Shown: positions 48,784 to 60,727 of the stretch, one piece after another
How positions within the stretch are numbered: position 1 is the first letter of the stretch
Layout of the letters: the number at the start of each line of letters is the position of its first letter
Source of the DNA: Populus alba
Lineage: Eukaryota; Streptophyta; Magnoliopsida; Malpighiales; Salicaceae
DNA length: 64,000 bases
Direction of reading: 5' to 3'
NCBI RefSeq assembly: GCF_005239225.2
Contig: NC_133297.1
Location: forward strand, 9,308,392 to 9,372,391
Position numbers and translations under genes: made by a program
Notes under the pieces: generated by a model
Databases searched by the model: none
What the model was told of the DNA's origin: nothing
What the model saw: the letters and a program-made list of their open reading frames with translations, nothing else

Positions 48784-49010
48784 ATAATGGCCGAACAAAT
48801 GGGATTTGACCGTGAGTACGACTAACTCTACGATCACGAGAAGAACAGCACGAATGAGAGAAGGGCAGAGAGCTACAACCCGGGAGGCACACTTGCTCTC
48901 TACTACATTGTCCTCCTCCTCCTCCTCCTCCTCCTCGCCCTTGACTCTGACTGAGGGGGATTAACTTTGTGTTGGAGTAGAGTTGGCCTTTGAAACTTGA
49001 ATGCCAATTG
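48784..49010 (-). pseudogene. PPR 5' fragment (copy B)
   Basis: Carries the presequence region (HSNWHSSFKGQLYSN, a Gly run, EQVCLPGCSSLPFSH, IPFVRP) in native orientation relative to the 92-residue gene. The original start is shifted out of frame by a small deletion near 49020, and the frame ends where inverted BRWD-downstream DNA begins. Confidence 0.9.
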
Positions 49011-50906
49011 GAGTGCAAGCTATCATTTTGTATTTACCAATTACCTGAAAAGGTGAACCAAGAACAGGTTTTATCACCGAGTCTTAGCAGCATAAAAACA
49101 CAACCTTTCATAATTAGACCAATCCCAGCTGACTTGGGCAGGACTCGGACCTTCAAAAGCCAGCAAGGGGCTTCAAAAAAACAAAAAAAATTTAGCAGAA
49201 ATATTGCTGGAACAAAGTATAAAGGATGGCAGCTTTGATCAATGTTGAATATCTACAACTCAAAATTCATATATAAAGACGCAACAAAATTTATGAAATC
49301 AATAACTCAAGTGAGAGTGTGAAAAAAAAAATCAATCTTCAGGTTTAACAGCATCTTTTTTATAGTATTCATTCACTTGTCCATTATCTCAATCCCAACA
49401 ATCAAACTTGCAAATTGCATAAACGAATTCATAGCTCAAGGAAATGTGGCAATAAAAACTAGCAAGTATTATATAAGCCCACAAAAAAAAAATCAATAGT
49501 GGTAAAGAAAGCCAAACCAAATAAATAAACGGTGTAAGTGCCTATTTCAAAAAGATAAATTGATAAAATAGTATTTTAAATAATATAAATATAGTTTTTT
49601 TTATTATGTATATTTTAAAAAAAAATCATTTGAAAAGCTAATTTTATTAGAGTGGAATAATTATTTTTTTTTATGATTTTGATGTTTTTTTTTCTACATG
49701 ACTAGATTTAATTGGTTTATTTTTTTGTTGGTCCCACTTTATTAGTTTTAGCTTTTTTAAGAGATATGTAAGAATAACATTTGTGGAAAAAAAAAAAAGG
49801 CATTTTAATATTTTATTTGGCTTTTCTCATAGTATAAAAAACAAATAAAAAAAACTAAAATATTATTTATTTTATTTTTCACTATCTATTTAGCAACTCC
49901 ATTGGAGATGCTCTAAGGCAGTCGAGGGAGGAGAAGTTGAGAGATATCCGACATAAATAAATAAGTTGCTTTTGGAAACCCACATAGGGAGGGAGAATGA
50001 GAAGACAACCCAAAAGCACTACAGAGTAACAACCAACCTGTAAGTAAAACAGGGCAGGAAGGAAAGGGTAATAAAATCAATGGTCAAGTCGGGCAATTAA
50101 TTAATTAACGGGGGGGATTTCAAAATTCTTTTTAAATATGCCTGGGGTAGAACTGTAATTATGGTGCGCCAAGTAAGATGAAGAGGAGAGGAGGAAAGGT
50201 TAAAAAACCCCGTGTAATCTCAGCTGCCGCCTCCTGTCCTGTCTTCATTGCTTGTGTTAACTAGGAAGGTCAAGGTCAGTTCCTCCTCCTCCTCCTCCTC
50301 CTCCTCCTCCTGCCACTTCTTATTATTATGTTTGGGTTTTGAGCCTTTTGTTTTGTGTTTAAAACCACCCAGTAGGGTGGCTCTCACTTTGATTTTTCTG
50401 CTGAGTTGAGTTTAAACTCCTCCAACTCATCAGCTTTCTTCTAGTATTTTTTTGCACTGCTACTTCATCTAATTATTTTCCCCTTTTTCTGATTTTTTTT
50501 TAATTATTGGTATTTATTACCTTACATGGATTAAGCTGTGTTGCAAAACCCAGTGAATTTCTGTTGTTTATTTTCATGGTATACAGATCGATGACCTCTT
50601 GGGCCTTTCTGTCAACGTCAAAAAACTATTATCGTTCTTTTTTCTTAATGCATGATATGTTGATGATTTGAAATGCTTCGTGACCCATTTTTTCAAGGCT
50701 TAAATCATATTATGCATTACTGCTACGATTTCTCCATTTAAGCATTGCTTGTACAATGAATTATATTATAGGCTTTTATTGGATTCAAGTTGATGCACAG
50801 AATCTCAAAGGGAAGTTTAGGGTTGTTCCAGTTATATGTATAGTACCACTGGTGAAAATCTCATGTTGAATCAACCAGTTAAAATGCAGTGTTTGCGAAG
50901 GAGACA
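49011..50906. other. Upstream and leader region of the 92-residue gene, copy B
   Basis: Repeats 16228-17899. It differs by a 379-base insertion (49539-49917), a longer run of CTC triplets in the leader (50282-50311) and small deletions. The probable leader splice sites (AGGAAG|gtcaag near 50274 and TGCAG before 50890) are preserved. Confidence 0.6.
49539..49917. mobile_element. MITE-like insertion upstream of the 92-residue gene, copy B
   Basis: Copy A reads GGTGTGAGGCAGTCG at this point. In copy B the stretch is opened by 379 AT-rich bases flanked by TAAG (49535-49538 and 49914-49917). The right end, CTCCATTGGAGATGCTCTAA, resembles termini of common plant non-autonomous DNA transposons. There is no coding capacity. 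The terminal inverted repeat at the left end is not obvious, so the family is uncertain. Confidence 0.65.
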
Positions 50907-51185
50907 ATGGCGGGACAAGCTACTGACACCATTAATCAAGGGCTTCGTGTTAAAGCAACGTTTAAACTTGGGTCAGAACTGTATGCTGTCAATTCATTAA
51001 ATGGCAATACTGTTTCTGAGCAGTTGGTTTCCATGAAAGAGCACAGCATGAGCATTTTGAAGGAATTCATTACTAAATATAATGTTTCTAATGATGTCCC
51101 TGATGAACTAGCTGAAAGCTTTTCAGAAGATGATGAAATCCTTGAGAAGCCTCAAGTTAAAACGAAGAAATCAAAACTTACTTGA
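50907..51185 (+). CDS. Small conserved plant protein of unknown function, copy B
   Basis: The frame encodes 92 residues, the same length and frame as the gene at 17900-18178. Differences are scattered: ATD for DAD near the start, L for C, H for Q, Y for H, SN for PH, F for S, I for V. The likely helix and the KTKKSKLT tail are kept, and the 3' splice site before the ATG is preserved. It looks intact, so both copies may be expressed. The function is not recognised. Confidence 0.72.
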   Translation: MAGQATDTINQGLRVKATFKLGSELYAVNSLNGNTVSEQLVSMKEHSMSILKEFITKYNVSNDVPDELAESFSEDDEILEKPQVKTKKSKLT

Positions 51186-51715
51186 TATTTCCTTTGTTCT
51201 TTGCTCGAAGTTGAAAACATGGAAGTTAAGCTTCTTTTGTATGATTCTAGTTATCCTGAACAATATATGATGATAACTTTGGTTGTTTAGTACACTCTGT
51301 GACGCTTCTTTATATGTCGATGGCTCTACCACTTTCTTCTCTGGCTTGCAGAGTCCTGCAATGAATAAATCCACTATCAGTGCAAAACAAAGCCTGCAAA
51401 CACTGATAAGTCCTGTCTTGTAGTTTCTAAGTGATCAAATCCTCACTTTTACAGGCGTGCTAGACTAGCAAAACCCAGCGGGAACAAATTATCCCTACTT
51501 TTGGCTTCAGAAGAGATTGTGGAGATTTGCTTAAAAACACGAACTGAGAAAAATTAGATAGTAGTTCACGATACATGAGCGATGAATCTCAAGAACAAAT
51601 AACACAGAAAAAATACAACACAAACGAGTTGATACACTGTCAAGGTCCGCACGGATACATGTGAATTGCAATATTCACCAGTCAGTCAGCTACAGGGAGA
51701 GCTGAGTTAGAACAT
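51186..51715. other. Downstream region of the small gene, fused to the relic locus
   Basis: Matches 18179-18830 with deletions. Near 51557 it switches to sequence matching 32415 onward. In copy A these two points are separated by CKI1 and about 13.5 kb, which are absent here. The stretch has no gene. Confidence 0.7.
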
Positions 51716-51958
51716 TCAGCGACAATTTTTTGTGAAGATAATAGATTGGAGAGGAGTGTGGCATAAGAAATGGAACTTTACTATGAGAATAACCGTGACT
51801 ACAATAAGGAGAAGAATAAAGCATACGAGACATGGGCAGAGAGCTACCACACACTTGCTCTCCCCGCCCTCGTTTCCCACTTTCTCCTCGTCTTCCTTCT
51901 CTTTGATCCACTGCGAGAAGCTCCGTGGCAAAGCATCACTACCATTAGACTTGCCCAT
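51716..51958 (-). pseudogene. Small ORF locus, probable PPR 5' relic (copy B)
   Basis: Counterpart of 32591-32833; again an 80-codon minus-strand frame starting MGKSNGSDALPRSFSQW with the same hydrophobic stretch, and an open plus-strand frame at 51770-51961. About a dozen base differences separate the copies. In the plus frame only one of about seven changed codons is silent, and the minus frame is similar, so protein-level constraint is not supported. Confidence 0.42.
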
Positions 51959-52289
51959 TGAAAATGGGTGTGATCTGATGAATTCAAGCGGTGACTAACA
52001 AAATAAGATCTAAATTTAGCTGACGACGCTAGTAGTAGTGTGGTGGCTAGCTAGATTGGTGGTTGTCTTTTGAGTAAAGATCTCCCAATAAATGGCAAGG
52101 TTGGAGGTTTGTCTGTTTAGCGAAAGGATGGGCCCTTTCTCCGGGCCTGGTCAACTAGCTACTTTGCTTTGTATAGGCCAGGCCATGTCAGCCTGTTAAG
52201 GAAGGCCATTTTGTAAAACTGCTTTGCGAGAAAGCTCCTTTTCTTTTCCAGAATTCCACGAAACGAAACAAGAGGATGACTGCCAATTT

Positions 52290-52700
52290 TATTTTTTTCA
52301 AGTTATTTTTTATTTAAAAAATATATTAAAATAATATTAATTTATTTATTTTAGACGACAAAACAATAAAAAAACATAAAAATTAAATTTTTTGGCAAAT
52401 GTAATGCTGCTCTGAAGCTTAATTTGGTACCTTTACTCAGTTACTCTTTACTTTTATTTATATTGATGTCAATCGCTAAATAAGATTGTACTTAGAGTTT
52501 TGATTTTTTTAAAAAAAAAAAATTATTTAAAATTATATTAAAAAATTATTTTTTATATAGAAAAATATTTTTAATACTAATATATCAAAACAATCTGAAA
52601 ATTATTAAAAATTTAATTTAAAATAATTTTTTTACTTTTTTTAAAAATACTCTTAAAATATAAAAATAAACAGATATAAAACAACGACAAACACTGTTAT
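52290..52700. repeat. Two AT-rich dispersed repeats
   Basis: Blocks at about 52290-52400 and 52500-52700 correspond to those at 33160 and 33410 in copy A. The second has an actaatatatcaaaacaat core. Confidence 0.5.
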
Positions 52701-52946
52701 GTTCCTGTCAAATTAACCAAGGGCCACCCTGTGTCCTTTAAATAAAGAAATTTAATTGAGAAAATGTCATAAATTTTTTACAAGTAAAATCACGAATTAA
52801 AAATCTTAAACATCAAACTAATTACTTTTTCCCCTTTTCACATTTTGTTTTTCTAAAAAATATTCATAAACTACAACCTATTTTTGTCTTTTAGATCTAT
52901 GTCTCTCATAAAATGTTTAATGTTTAATGTAATGAAAAGAAAATAT

Positions 52947-55900
52947 AATTTAAATTATTTAATAGTGGTACAGTGATAAGAACTTGAGATCAAGAAATTT
53001 ACTCTCCCTGTAGTTTTAAGTTTAAATCATGCAGTTGCTAATATGATAACTACTTGAAATTTATATGGTTGTTAATTTAAAAATTCATGAAATCAATTAA
53101 AATGTATAGAAGCTAGCTTGGACACTTCCGCGCGATGCCGCGAGTGATTTTTTTTGCATAAAAAAATACTAAAACAAATAAAAATTTAAAAATCTTGGGT
53201 TTTTCTACAAAGTTATACCCAAGAAACTTGGATTTGGCTGCAACGCCTGACCTAAAAGTAATATTTATAATATTAATAATAAAATTAAACTTGCATGACC
53301 CAAGTTTGGGTGAGCCTGGCTGCAACACCGGACCAAAGAATATTGAATGTGGGTCTAGATATAAGATCGTGTCATAAAAGTGTGATAATTAAATAGATTG
53401 ATTAAAAAAAACAAAGAAAAAAAATCAACAAAAAAGAAAAAACTAATGAAGAAAAATAAAAAAAATTGAATTAATTGGGTTAACCCTTTAAATCAGGTTA
53501 TCCCGTAAAACCTGGGATTCACATCATGAAAGTTTGATAACTAAATAGAAAAATAAATGACGGGTTTACCCAGAATTAACTGGGTTAACCCATCAAACCA
53601 AGTTAACCCGTCCAGCCCAGGACACGTGTCATGAAAATATGAAAGTCTGATAATTAAATAGAAAGAAAATTAACTTTAACAAACCAAACTAAATGAAATA
53701 AATAACTTGTCAAATCAGGCTAACCCATCAAACCCGAGATCCGTATCATGAAAATCTGATAACTAAATAAAAAAAAACATTAACAAAATAAATCAAACAA
53801 AAAACAATTCATTAAAAAAAATTAAAAAGAAAAAAAAGGAACAAAATAGTTATATAATATAATATAATATAATATAATACAATATAATAATATTTATAAT
53901 TATAATTATAATAATATAATATATTAATAAGTAAATATATTAGTAAAAGGCGTGACATGCCCGCGCGATGCCCCGGGCTTGTGGCATGCTTGTGCATTAT
54001 TGTGGATTTGTGAAAAAAATCATATAAAAAAAAATTGTTACCATCCACAATATTTTAAAGGAAAAAACTACAAAGTTATATTCTCAACCAGCTCAATATT
54101 AAAAACAACAAAATCGACAAAAACAATTATAAAAAAAAAAACACAAAAAAATGAAAAAAAGAAGATGACAATTTTGGAAGAAAAAAAAAAGCAAAAAGAA
54201 AATAATAAAAAAATGAAAAAAAAAACATGCAGGGAAAGTTAAAGCTAAATTTTCAACCAGCTAAATATTAAAATCACTTAAGAAAACACTGTAGCAATAT
54301 ATAGTGTTTTGTGAGGAAATATACAACTATAATTCTCAACCAGCTTAGTATTACAAAAAAATCAATAAAGATAGTTTTGACAAATATAAAAAAAAACGAA
54401 AGGAAAAAAAACATCAATGGAAACACTATAACAATCTATAGTGTTTCATAAGAAAATCTACAGTTGTAATTTTTAACCAGCTCAATATCAAAAACAATAA
54501 AAACAACAAAGACCATTTAAAAAAAAAACATAACAAAAAAAAAGCATATGGGAAAACATGGTAGCAATCAACGATGTTTTAAGAAAAAAAAAGCTAAATT
54601 GTTAACCGGTTCAGTATGAAAAAAATAAATTTGACAAAAACATATTTGGAAAAAAAACATCGACAAAAAAGAAACATGTGGGGAAACACTGTAGCAAGAC
54701 AAAAATCATGTGGGAAAACACTGTAGCAATCTACAATGTTTTAAATAACTACAAAGCTAAATTCTCAATCAGCTTAATATAAAAAAAATAAAATCGACAA
54801 AGATAATTCTGAAAAAAAAAGTTATTTAATAAAAAAACTACGTAGAGAAACACTGCAGCAATCTAGTGTTTTAAAGAAAAAAATTAAAAAAATTAAATTA
54901 TTAATCAGCTCAATAGTAAAAAAAATAAAATCAACAAAAAAAATTGTGAAAAAAAAATATAAAGAAGAAAGACAATTTTGGGAAAAATTTAAAAAAACAT
55001 GGGGAAAGCTAAAGCTAAAACTAAATTCTCAACCAACTCAATATTGAAAAAATAAATTTGACAAAGATAATTTAAAAAAAAAACATGTGGGGGAAACACT
55101 GCAGATAAACAAAAACCATGTAAGGGAAACATTGTAGCAATCCATAGTGTTTTTTTTTTCCTTGAAAAAAGCTACAAAGCTAAGTTCTCAACCAGCTCAA
55201 TATAAAAAAAAAACTGACAAAGACTATTTAAAAAAAAGTCAATTTTGGGTAAAAAAAAATGAAAAAAAAAACATGTAAAAAAAAAAGAAACAAAAGCGAG
55301 AAAAAAAACACGCGGGGAAAACTATAGTGTTTTAAATAAAAAACCAAAAAAACTAAAATTTCAACCAGCTCAATAGCAAAAAAAATAAAATCAACAAAAA
55401 TAATTCTAAAATATATATATATGTAAAAAATAACAATTTTGGAAAAAGAGAAAAAGAAATAAAAAAAAACATGTGGGGAAAGCTAAAGCTATATTATCAG
55501 CCAGCTCAATATTGAAAAAATAAATTCCATAAAAATAATTTTTTAAAAAAATATGTGAGGAAACATTGCAGCAAAACAAAAACCATGTAGGGGAAACACT
55601 GTAGCAATCCATATTGTTTTTTTTTTTAAAAAAAAAAACTACAAAGCTAAATTCTCAACCAACTTAAAAAAAATAAATAAATCATAAAAAGAAAAAGAAA
55701 AACAATGTATGAGAACATTATAACAATCCACAATGTTTTAAAGAAAAAAGCTACATAGTTAAATTTTCAACCAGCTTAATATTTTAAATAATTAGTAAAG
55801 ATAATTTTGAAAAAAATTAAAAAAAAAAGAAGTCAATTTTGGGTAAAAAATAAAGAAGAAAAAAAAATGTAAAAAAAATGAAAAAGAAACAAAAGTGGGA

Positions 55901-56034
55901 AAAAAAAGCCCCAGAAAAAAAAACGGAAAAAAAACTACAGAAAAAAAAAACAAAAGCAGAAAAAAAAAACAAAAAAAAAAAGGAAAAAAAAGCTGCTACA
56001 AAAGAGAAAAAAAATATTATAATATAATAATAAT

Positions 56035-56066
<32 letters not shown>

Positions 56067-56155
56067 TTAAGTATAATTAAAAGGCGTGGGGAAGCTAAAG
56101 TGTTTTCCCCACGCCTTTTAGAGTTCTTTAATATATATATATATATATATATATA
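52947..56155. repeat. A-rich repeat-bearing insertion upstream of intact MSH6
   Basis: Copy A is continuous here (33843-33853), whereas copy B carries about 3.2 kb of extra DNA. Part one (53440-53770) has several units built on GGGTTAACCC and ATCATGAAA.TCTGATAACTAAATA. Part two (54060-55790) has about thirteen degenerate units containing AACCAGCTCAATAT, with GGGGAAACACTGTAGCAATC and AGTGTTTTAA words, at a spacing of roughly 85-175 bases and very A-rich on the plus strand. CG-rich islands with CCGCGCGATGCC lie at about 53128 and 53960. No intact transposon protein is seen; the class is unknown. Confidence 0.75.
56079..56119. repeat. Perfect 15-base hairpin at the end of the A-rich insertion
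   Basis: AAAAGGCGTGGGGAA (56079-56093) and its exact reverse complement (56105-56119) are separated by an 11-base loop. The hairpin lies at the right end of the insertion, just before an AT dinucleotide run (56130-56156). Confidence 0.9.
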
Positions 56156-56344
56156 TTATTCACGTGGATTTAATCAAAGTGACTAGGCATTTAAATAGCT
56201 AGAAATGAATCTAATAACCAATAACTCATTTCTTTCTTTATTTTTCCATTTTTAAACATCGTTATTAACATGCATGGTTGAGAACTAATTAGTGGTGAGA
56301 GTAAAGGTTTGATTTTACTATAAATAATAGTAAGATAAGAGAAT

Positions 56345-56512
56345 GTTTGGTATAATCTCCATTTATGTTATTTTAAAATATTTTTAATTTGAAAAATTAT
56401 TAAATAAATATTTTTTAGTATTTTTGAATAATTTTAATATACTAATTTTAAAATTTTATTAATTATTTATATATATTTTCAAATAAAAATCTATTTTAAA
56501 AAATATTCTCAG
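56345..56512. repeat. AT-rich dispersed repeat upstream of MSH6
   Basis: Block of the same type as at 34055-34215, directly upstream of the MSH6 promoter. Confidence 0.45.
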
Positions 56513-56546
56513 TGCAGGGAACAGATTAAATCAATGATCTCCCAAA

Positions 56547-56604
56547 TTCCCGCCAATTAACGAAGATCGAGAACACTTGCCGGGAATATCATTAAGTTCC
56601 CGCC
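56547..56604 (+). promoter_or_regulatory. MSH6: Two E2F-like sites in the MSH6 promoter
   Basis: TTCCCGCC occurs at 56547-56554 and 56597-56604, about 180-240 bases before the start codon. Such sites are typical of genes expressed in S phase, which fits a replication-linked mismatch-repair factor. Only the first is kept at the pseudogene. Confidence 0.6.
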
Positions 56605-56784
56605 AGCAACATTCCAAGTTATCATTATTGTAGTAATATCTGGAAGTCTAATTTAAAAAACCATCTCCACTCCCCACCTTTTTCTTTCTTCATCTTCCCA
56701 ATCCCTCTCATTTGTTTTGCTCGCTCTCTGTGTTCAGTCTCTACCTCTCTCGAAGCCGCGAAAAATAAAATAAAGATTGAAAAG

Positions 56785-59700
56785 ATGGCACCGTCGCGTA
56801 AACAGAGCAACGGTAGATCACCAATAGTAAATCCACAGCGCCAAATAACTGCCTTCTTCTCCAAGACGACGACGACTCCTTCTCCCACGCTCTCTAAAAA
56901 ACAAATCCCTAAATCCCATACTAAACCCAACCCTAACCCTAGCTCTCGAACCCAAAGCCCTAGTTCTAGCCCAACGACTCCTTCGCCAGTCCAATCTAAA
57001 CCTAAAAAACCCCTATTAGTTATTGGACAAACTCCTTCACCGTCTCCTTCAACAGTTGGAGTGTATGGAAAAGAGGCGGTGGAGAGGAGGGTTAGGGTTT
57101 ACTGGCCCCTGGATAAGAGCTGGTACGAGGGTCTTGTCAAATCTTACGATGATGAATCGAAGAAGCATTTGATACAATATGATGACCGTGAAGAGGAATT
57201 GTTGGATTTGAGCAATGAGAAGATTGAGTGGGTTGAGCCATGTGTTAAGAAATTTAAGAGGTTGCGCAGGGGTTCTTTGGGTTTTAGGAAGATTGTGCTT
57301 GAAGATGATGAGATGGAGAATGTCCAGGGCGATAATGGCGGTGCTGATTGTGGTAGCGGTGGTGACGACTCGAGTGATGAAGATTGGGGAAAGAATGCGG
57401 AGAAGGATGTTAGCGAGGAGGAGGACGTTGATTTGATGGATGAGGAAGAAGCGGATGATGGCAAGAAAGGAAAGAGAGGTGGGAAGGATTCGAGGAAAAG
57501 GAAAGCGAGTGGAGAAGGTGGAAAGTTGGATTCGGGAAAGAAGGGAAAGAGTGGTGAGGATGCAAGTACGAGAGGAGTCAAGGTTTCAGTTGTGGAGCCT
57601 GTAAAGAACAAGGAGAGTAAGTAATGTTTTTCCTTCTCTATTTGTTTGGGACAAGGGGGGTTGTTGGAAGAAATTTATGACACGGATTCATCACATTTTG
57701 TTTTGAAAAACCTAAAAACACGTACTGAAGTCAATAACAAAATGGGTATTGCTGGACAAGCTGGAAATACTGACTTGTTAGACATTACATGAGAGTTTCT
57801 TTATGATTCAAAGCGCTTCCTTTTATTTGTAGTTTCTATCTGGATATGTTTGTCTCTGCAATAGCATCTTCATTTATGCGATGATCACGATTACTGCCCA
57901 AGGATAATTATTTGGCTACAGTAAATGTTTGCTTCTAAAAAAATTTTGAACAAAAGGAGCTAGAACAAGGTTTTACAATCCTATATAAAGGAAAAATAAC
58001 AATTAGGTCACGTATCACTGTTGTTGAATTTGTGCATGTTTTACTGCAGATGGGGTTTTTAGTGGCGTTGATAATGCCTTGATGACTGATGCATCAGAAA
58101 GATTTAGCACGCGTGAAGCTGAAAAGTTTCCATTTCTTGGACGGTAAGTTCTTATTGCAACAACGTGGTCCATATGCTCTAGTCTTCATTCATACCTATG
58201 ATCGTACATCATTTTGAAGAATATGGAGAAAACATTCACTTCTTTCAGTGCATTGAGGTCACCTATAACCTGCGTTATTTTCATTTTTAACCCTTCTCAC
58301 GCATGTGAATCTCATGTCTGAGGCCCACTAATGTACATCTTGATGCAGTGAGGTCAACCAATCAAAATAATTAAGTAAATAAATAAAGAACACAGTAAAT
58401 AGTTGATGAAGCTCCAGCTGTTTGTTGTTTTGAATGAAGCATCACCCTTGATTGCTACTTGCCTTGATTCCGAAACAGAGAACGCAGGGATGCAAAGCGA
58501 AGGCGTCCTGGAGATGTAGATTATGATCCCAGGACTCTATACTTGCCCGCTGAGTTTGCAAAGAGTTTAACAGGTGGCCAGGTAGGGGCTTTCATACACT
58601 GATTGGTTTGAAACTATTTAAGGAGTTGTCTTCTTGAATTTTATTGTTTGTTATGTGCAGAGACAATGGTGGGAGTTTAAGTCAAAGCACATGGATAAGG
58701 TTTTGTTTTTCAAGGTATGTACATAAGTCAGATGGATTTCATACATTCATCAAATCTCTCTTTACTGGGTTCTGCCTAATAATAATTATATCATTTCTGC
58801 TGGTGCAGATGGGCAAATTTTATGAGCTCTTTGAAATGGATGCCCATGTAGGAGCTAAAGAACTAGATTTGCAATATATGAAGGTAGGATTCATTAAGTG
58901 CTAACGATCATGAATACTATCTTTTGGACTCTGCTGTCTTTGTTGACTCTTTCTCAATGCAATCATTTAATCAGAAGGCATCAAAATTGGCCTGAGGCAT
59001 TTGTCTTCTATTCTTGGTTACATATTTTGGAATTTATTTGTTTCTTTGGATTTTGACTCAAGTTATTATATGTCCTTGGATGCTTAGGGAGAACAACCTC
59101 ACTGTGGCTTTCCAGAGAAGAACTTCTCTTTGAACGTGGAGAAATTGGCTAGAAAGGTTGGCCTGTACTTGTTTTCTCCTTTTTCTATTTAGCCTCATTT
59201 GTTTCTCCAGTGAAATTTAACAAGCTGCCTTGAAAAGCAGGGTTATCGAGTTCTTGTTGTAGAGCAGACAGAAACACCTGAACAGTTAGAGCTTCGTTGG
59301 AAAGAGAAAGGTTCTAAAGACAAGGTCTGAATTTATTTCACGTCCCTGAAATGATTTCAATTTTTACTTGCAGTCATTTTAGGACCATGTTTAAATCAGA
59401 TTCAGAAATCACTTGAAACTTAGGATAGATGTTAACACTAATTACTTGTTGGATTACTTGTCTTAATAATTTTTTTATGATGTTTTAGGCATTCTCTTCG
59501 TTAGTTTCTTTCATATCTAGTTTTGGCAATTATTTCCCATTTGTTTAGGTTGTAAAACGCGAAATATGTGCGGTGATTACAAAAGGAACACTAACTGAGG
59601 GGGAGTTTCTTTCTGCAAATCCTGATGCTTCTTATTTAATGGCACTGACTGAAAGTTGCCAGAGTTTGGCAAACCAAGGTCTTGAGCGGATTTTTGGTGT

Positions 59701-60684
59701 TTGTGTTGTTGATGTCACTACTAGCAGAATCATTCTTGGACAGGTTTGTTGATTTTTATCAGATTCTATTGTGTATTAGTTGATGAGATTGTTTTTTGAG
59801 GCTTTGTTGATCATTCCATTGAGTGTCATCTGTTTTGCTAATATCTTTTATTGTCAATTCCCTTTTCAAGTTTGGAGATGATGCTGAATGCAGTTCATTG
59901 TGCTGTCTATTATCTGAGCTGAGGCCAGTAGAAATTGTAAAACCTGCTAAAATGCTTAGCTCCGAAACTGAGAGAGTAATGGTGAGACATACTAGAAATC
60001 CTTTGGTCAGTGAGTTGGCTCCCCTCTCAGAATTCTGGGACGCGGAGAAAACTGTCCAGGAAGTCAAAACTATCTACAAGCGTGTTGGTGATCTTTCAGC
60101 TTCTGGACCCTTAAATAAAACAGATTTGGATACAACTAACCTTAATGTTGGAGAATATAGGCCAGGCTGCCTGCCCAGCATTTTGTCAGAACTTGTCAAT
60201 AAAGGAGAAAATGGAAGCCTAGCTCTCTCAGCTCTTGGAGGCGCACTCTATTATCTAAAACAGGCATTTTTGGATGAGACATTGCTTAGATTTGCAAAAT
60301 TTGAATCCCTTCCTTGCTCTGATTTCTGTGAGGTTGCTAAGAAACCATACATGATTCTGGATGCTGCTGCCATGGATAACCTTGAGATTTTTGAGAACAG
60401 CAGAAACGGAGACACTTCAGGGTAAGGGTGTTGTATGCTCTTAAATATGCCAATTTTTTTTTTCTCCTGATAATTGTTTGAGGTATTTTGTTATCTATGA
60501 AGGACGCTGTATGCACAATTGAATCATTGTGTGACGGCATTTGGAAAGAGGTTGCTGAAAACATGGCTAGCAAGACCATTATACCACTTGGAATCAATTA
60601 AAGATCGCCAGGATGCTGTAGCAGGTCTGCGGGTAAGTTTCCAGTAGGTATTCATTTTCTATCATGAGATGTTTTACTGGGTGA

Positions 60685-60727
<43 letters not shown>

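Noticed and set aside
53952..54242. Lys-rich frames in the A-rich repeat (also 55895-56080)
   Set aside because: They arise from poly-A runs reading as AAA/AAG; no start context or conservation.
52947..56155. Helitron interpretation of the A-rich insertion with a terminal hairpin
   Set aside because: No CTRR end after the hairpin, no clear TC start and no Rep/helicase sequence; left unclassified.
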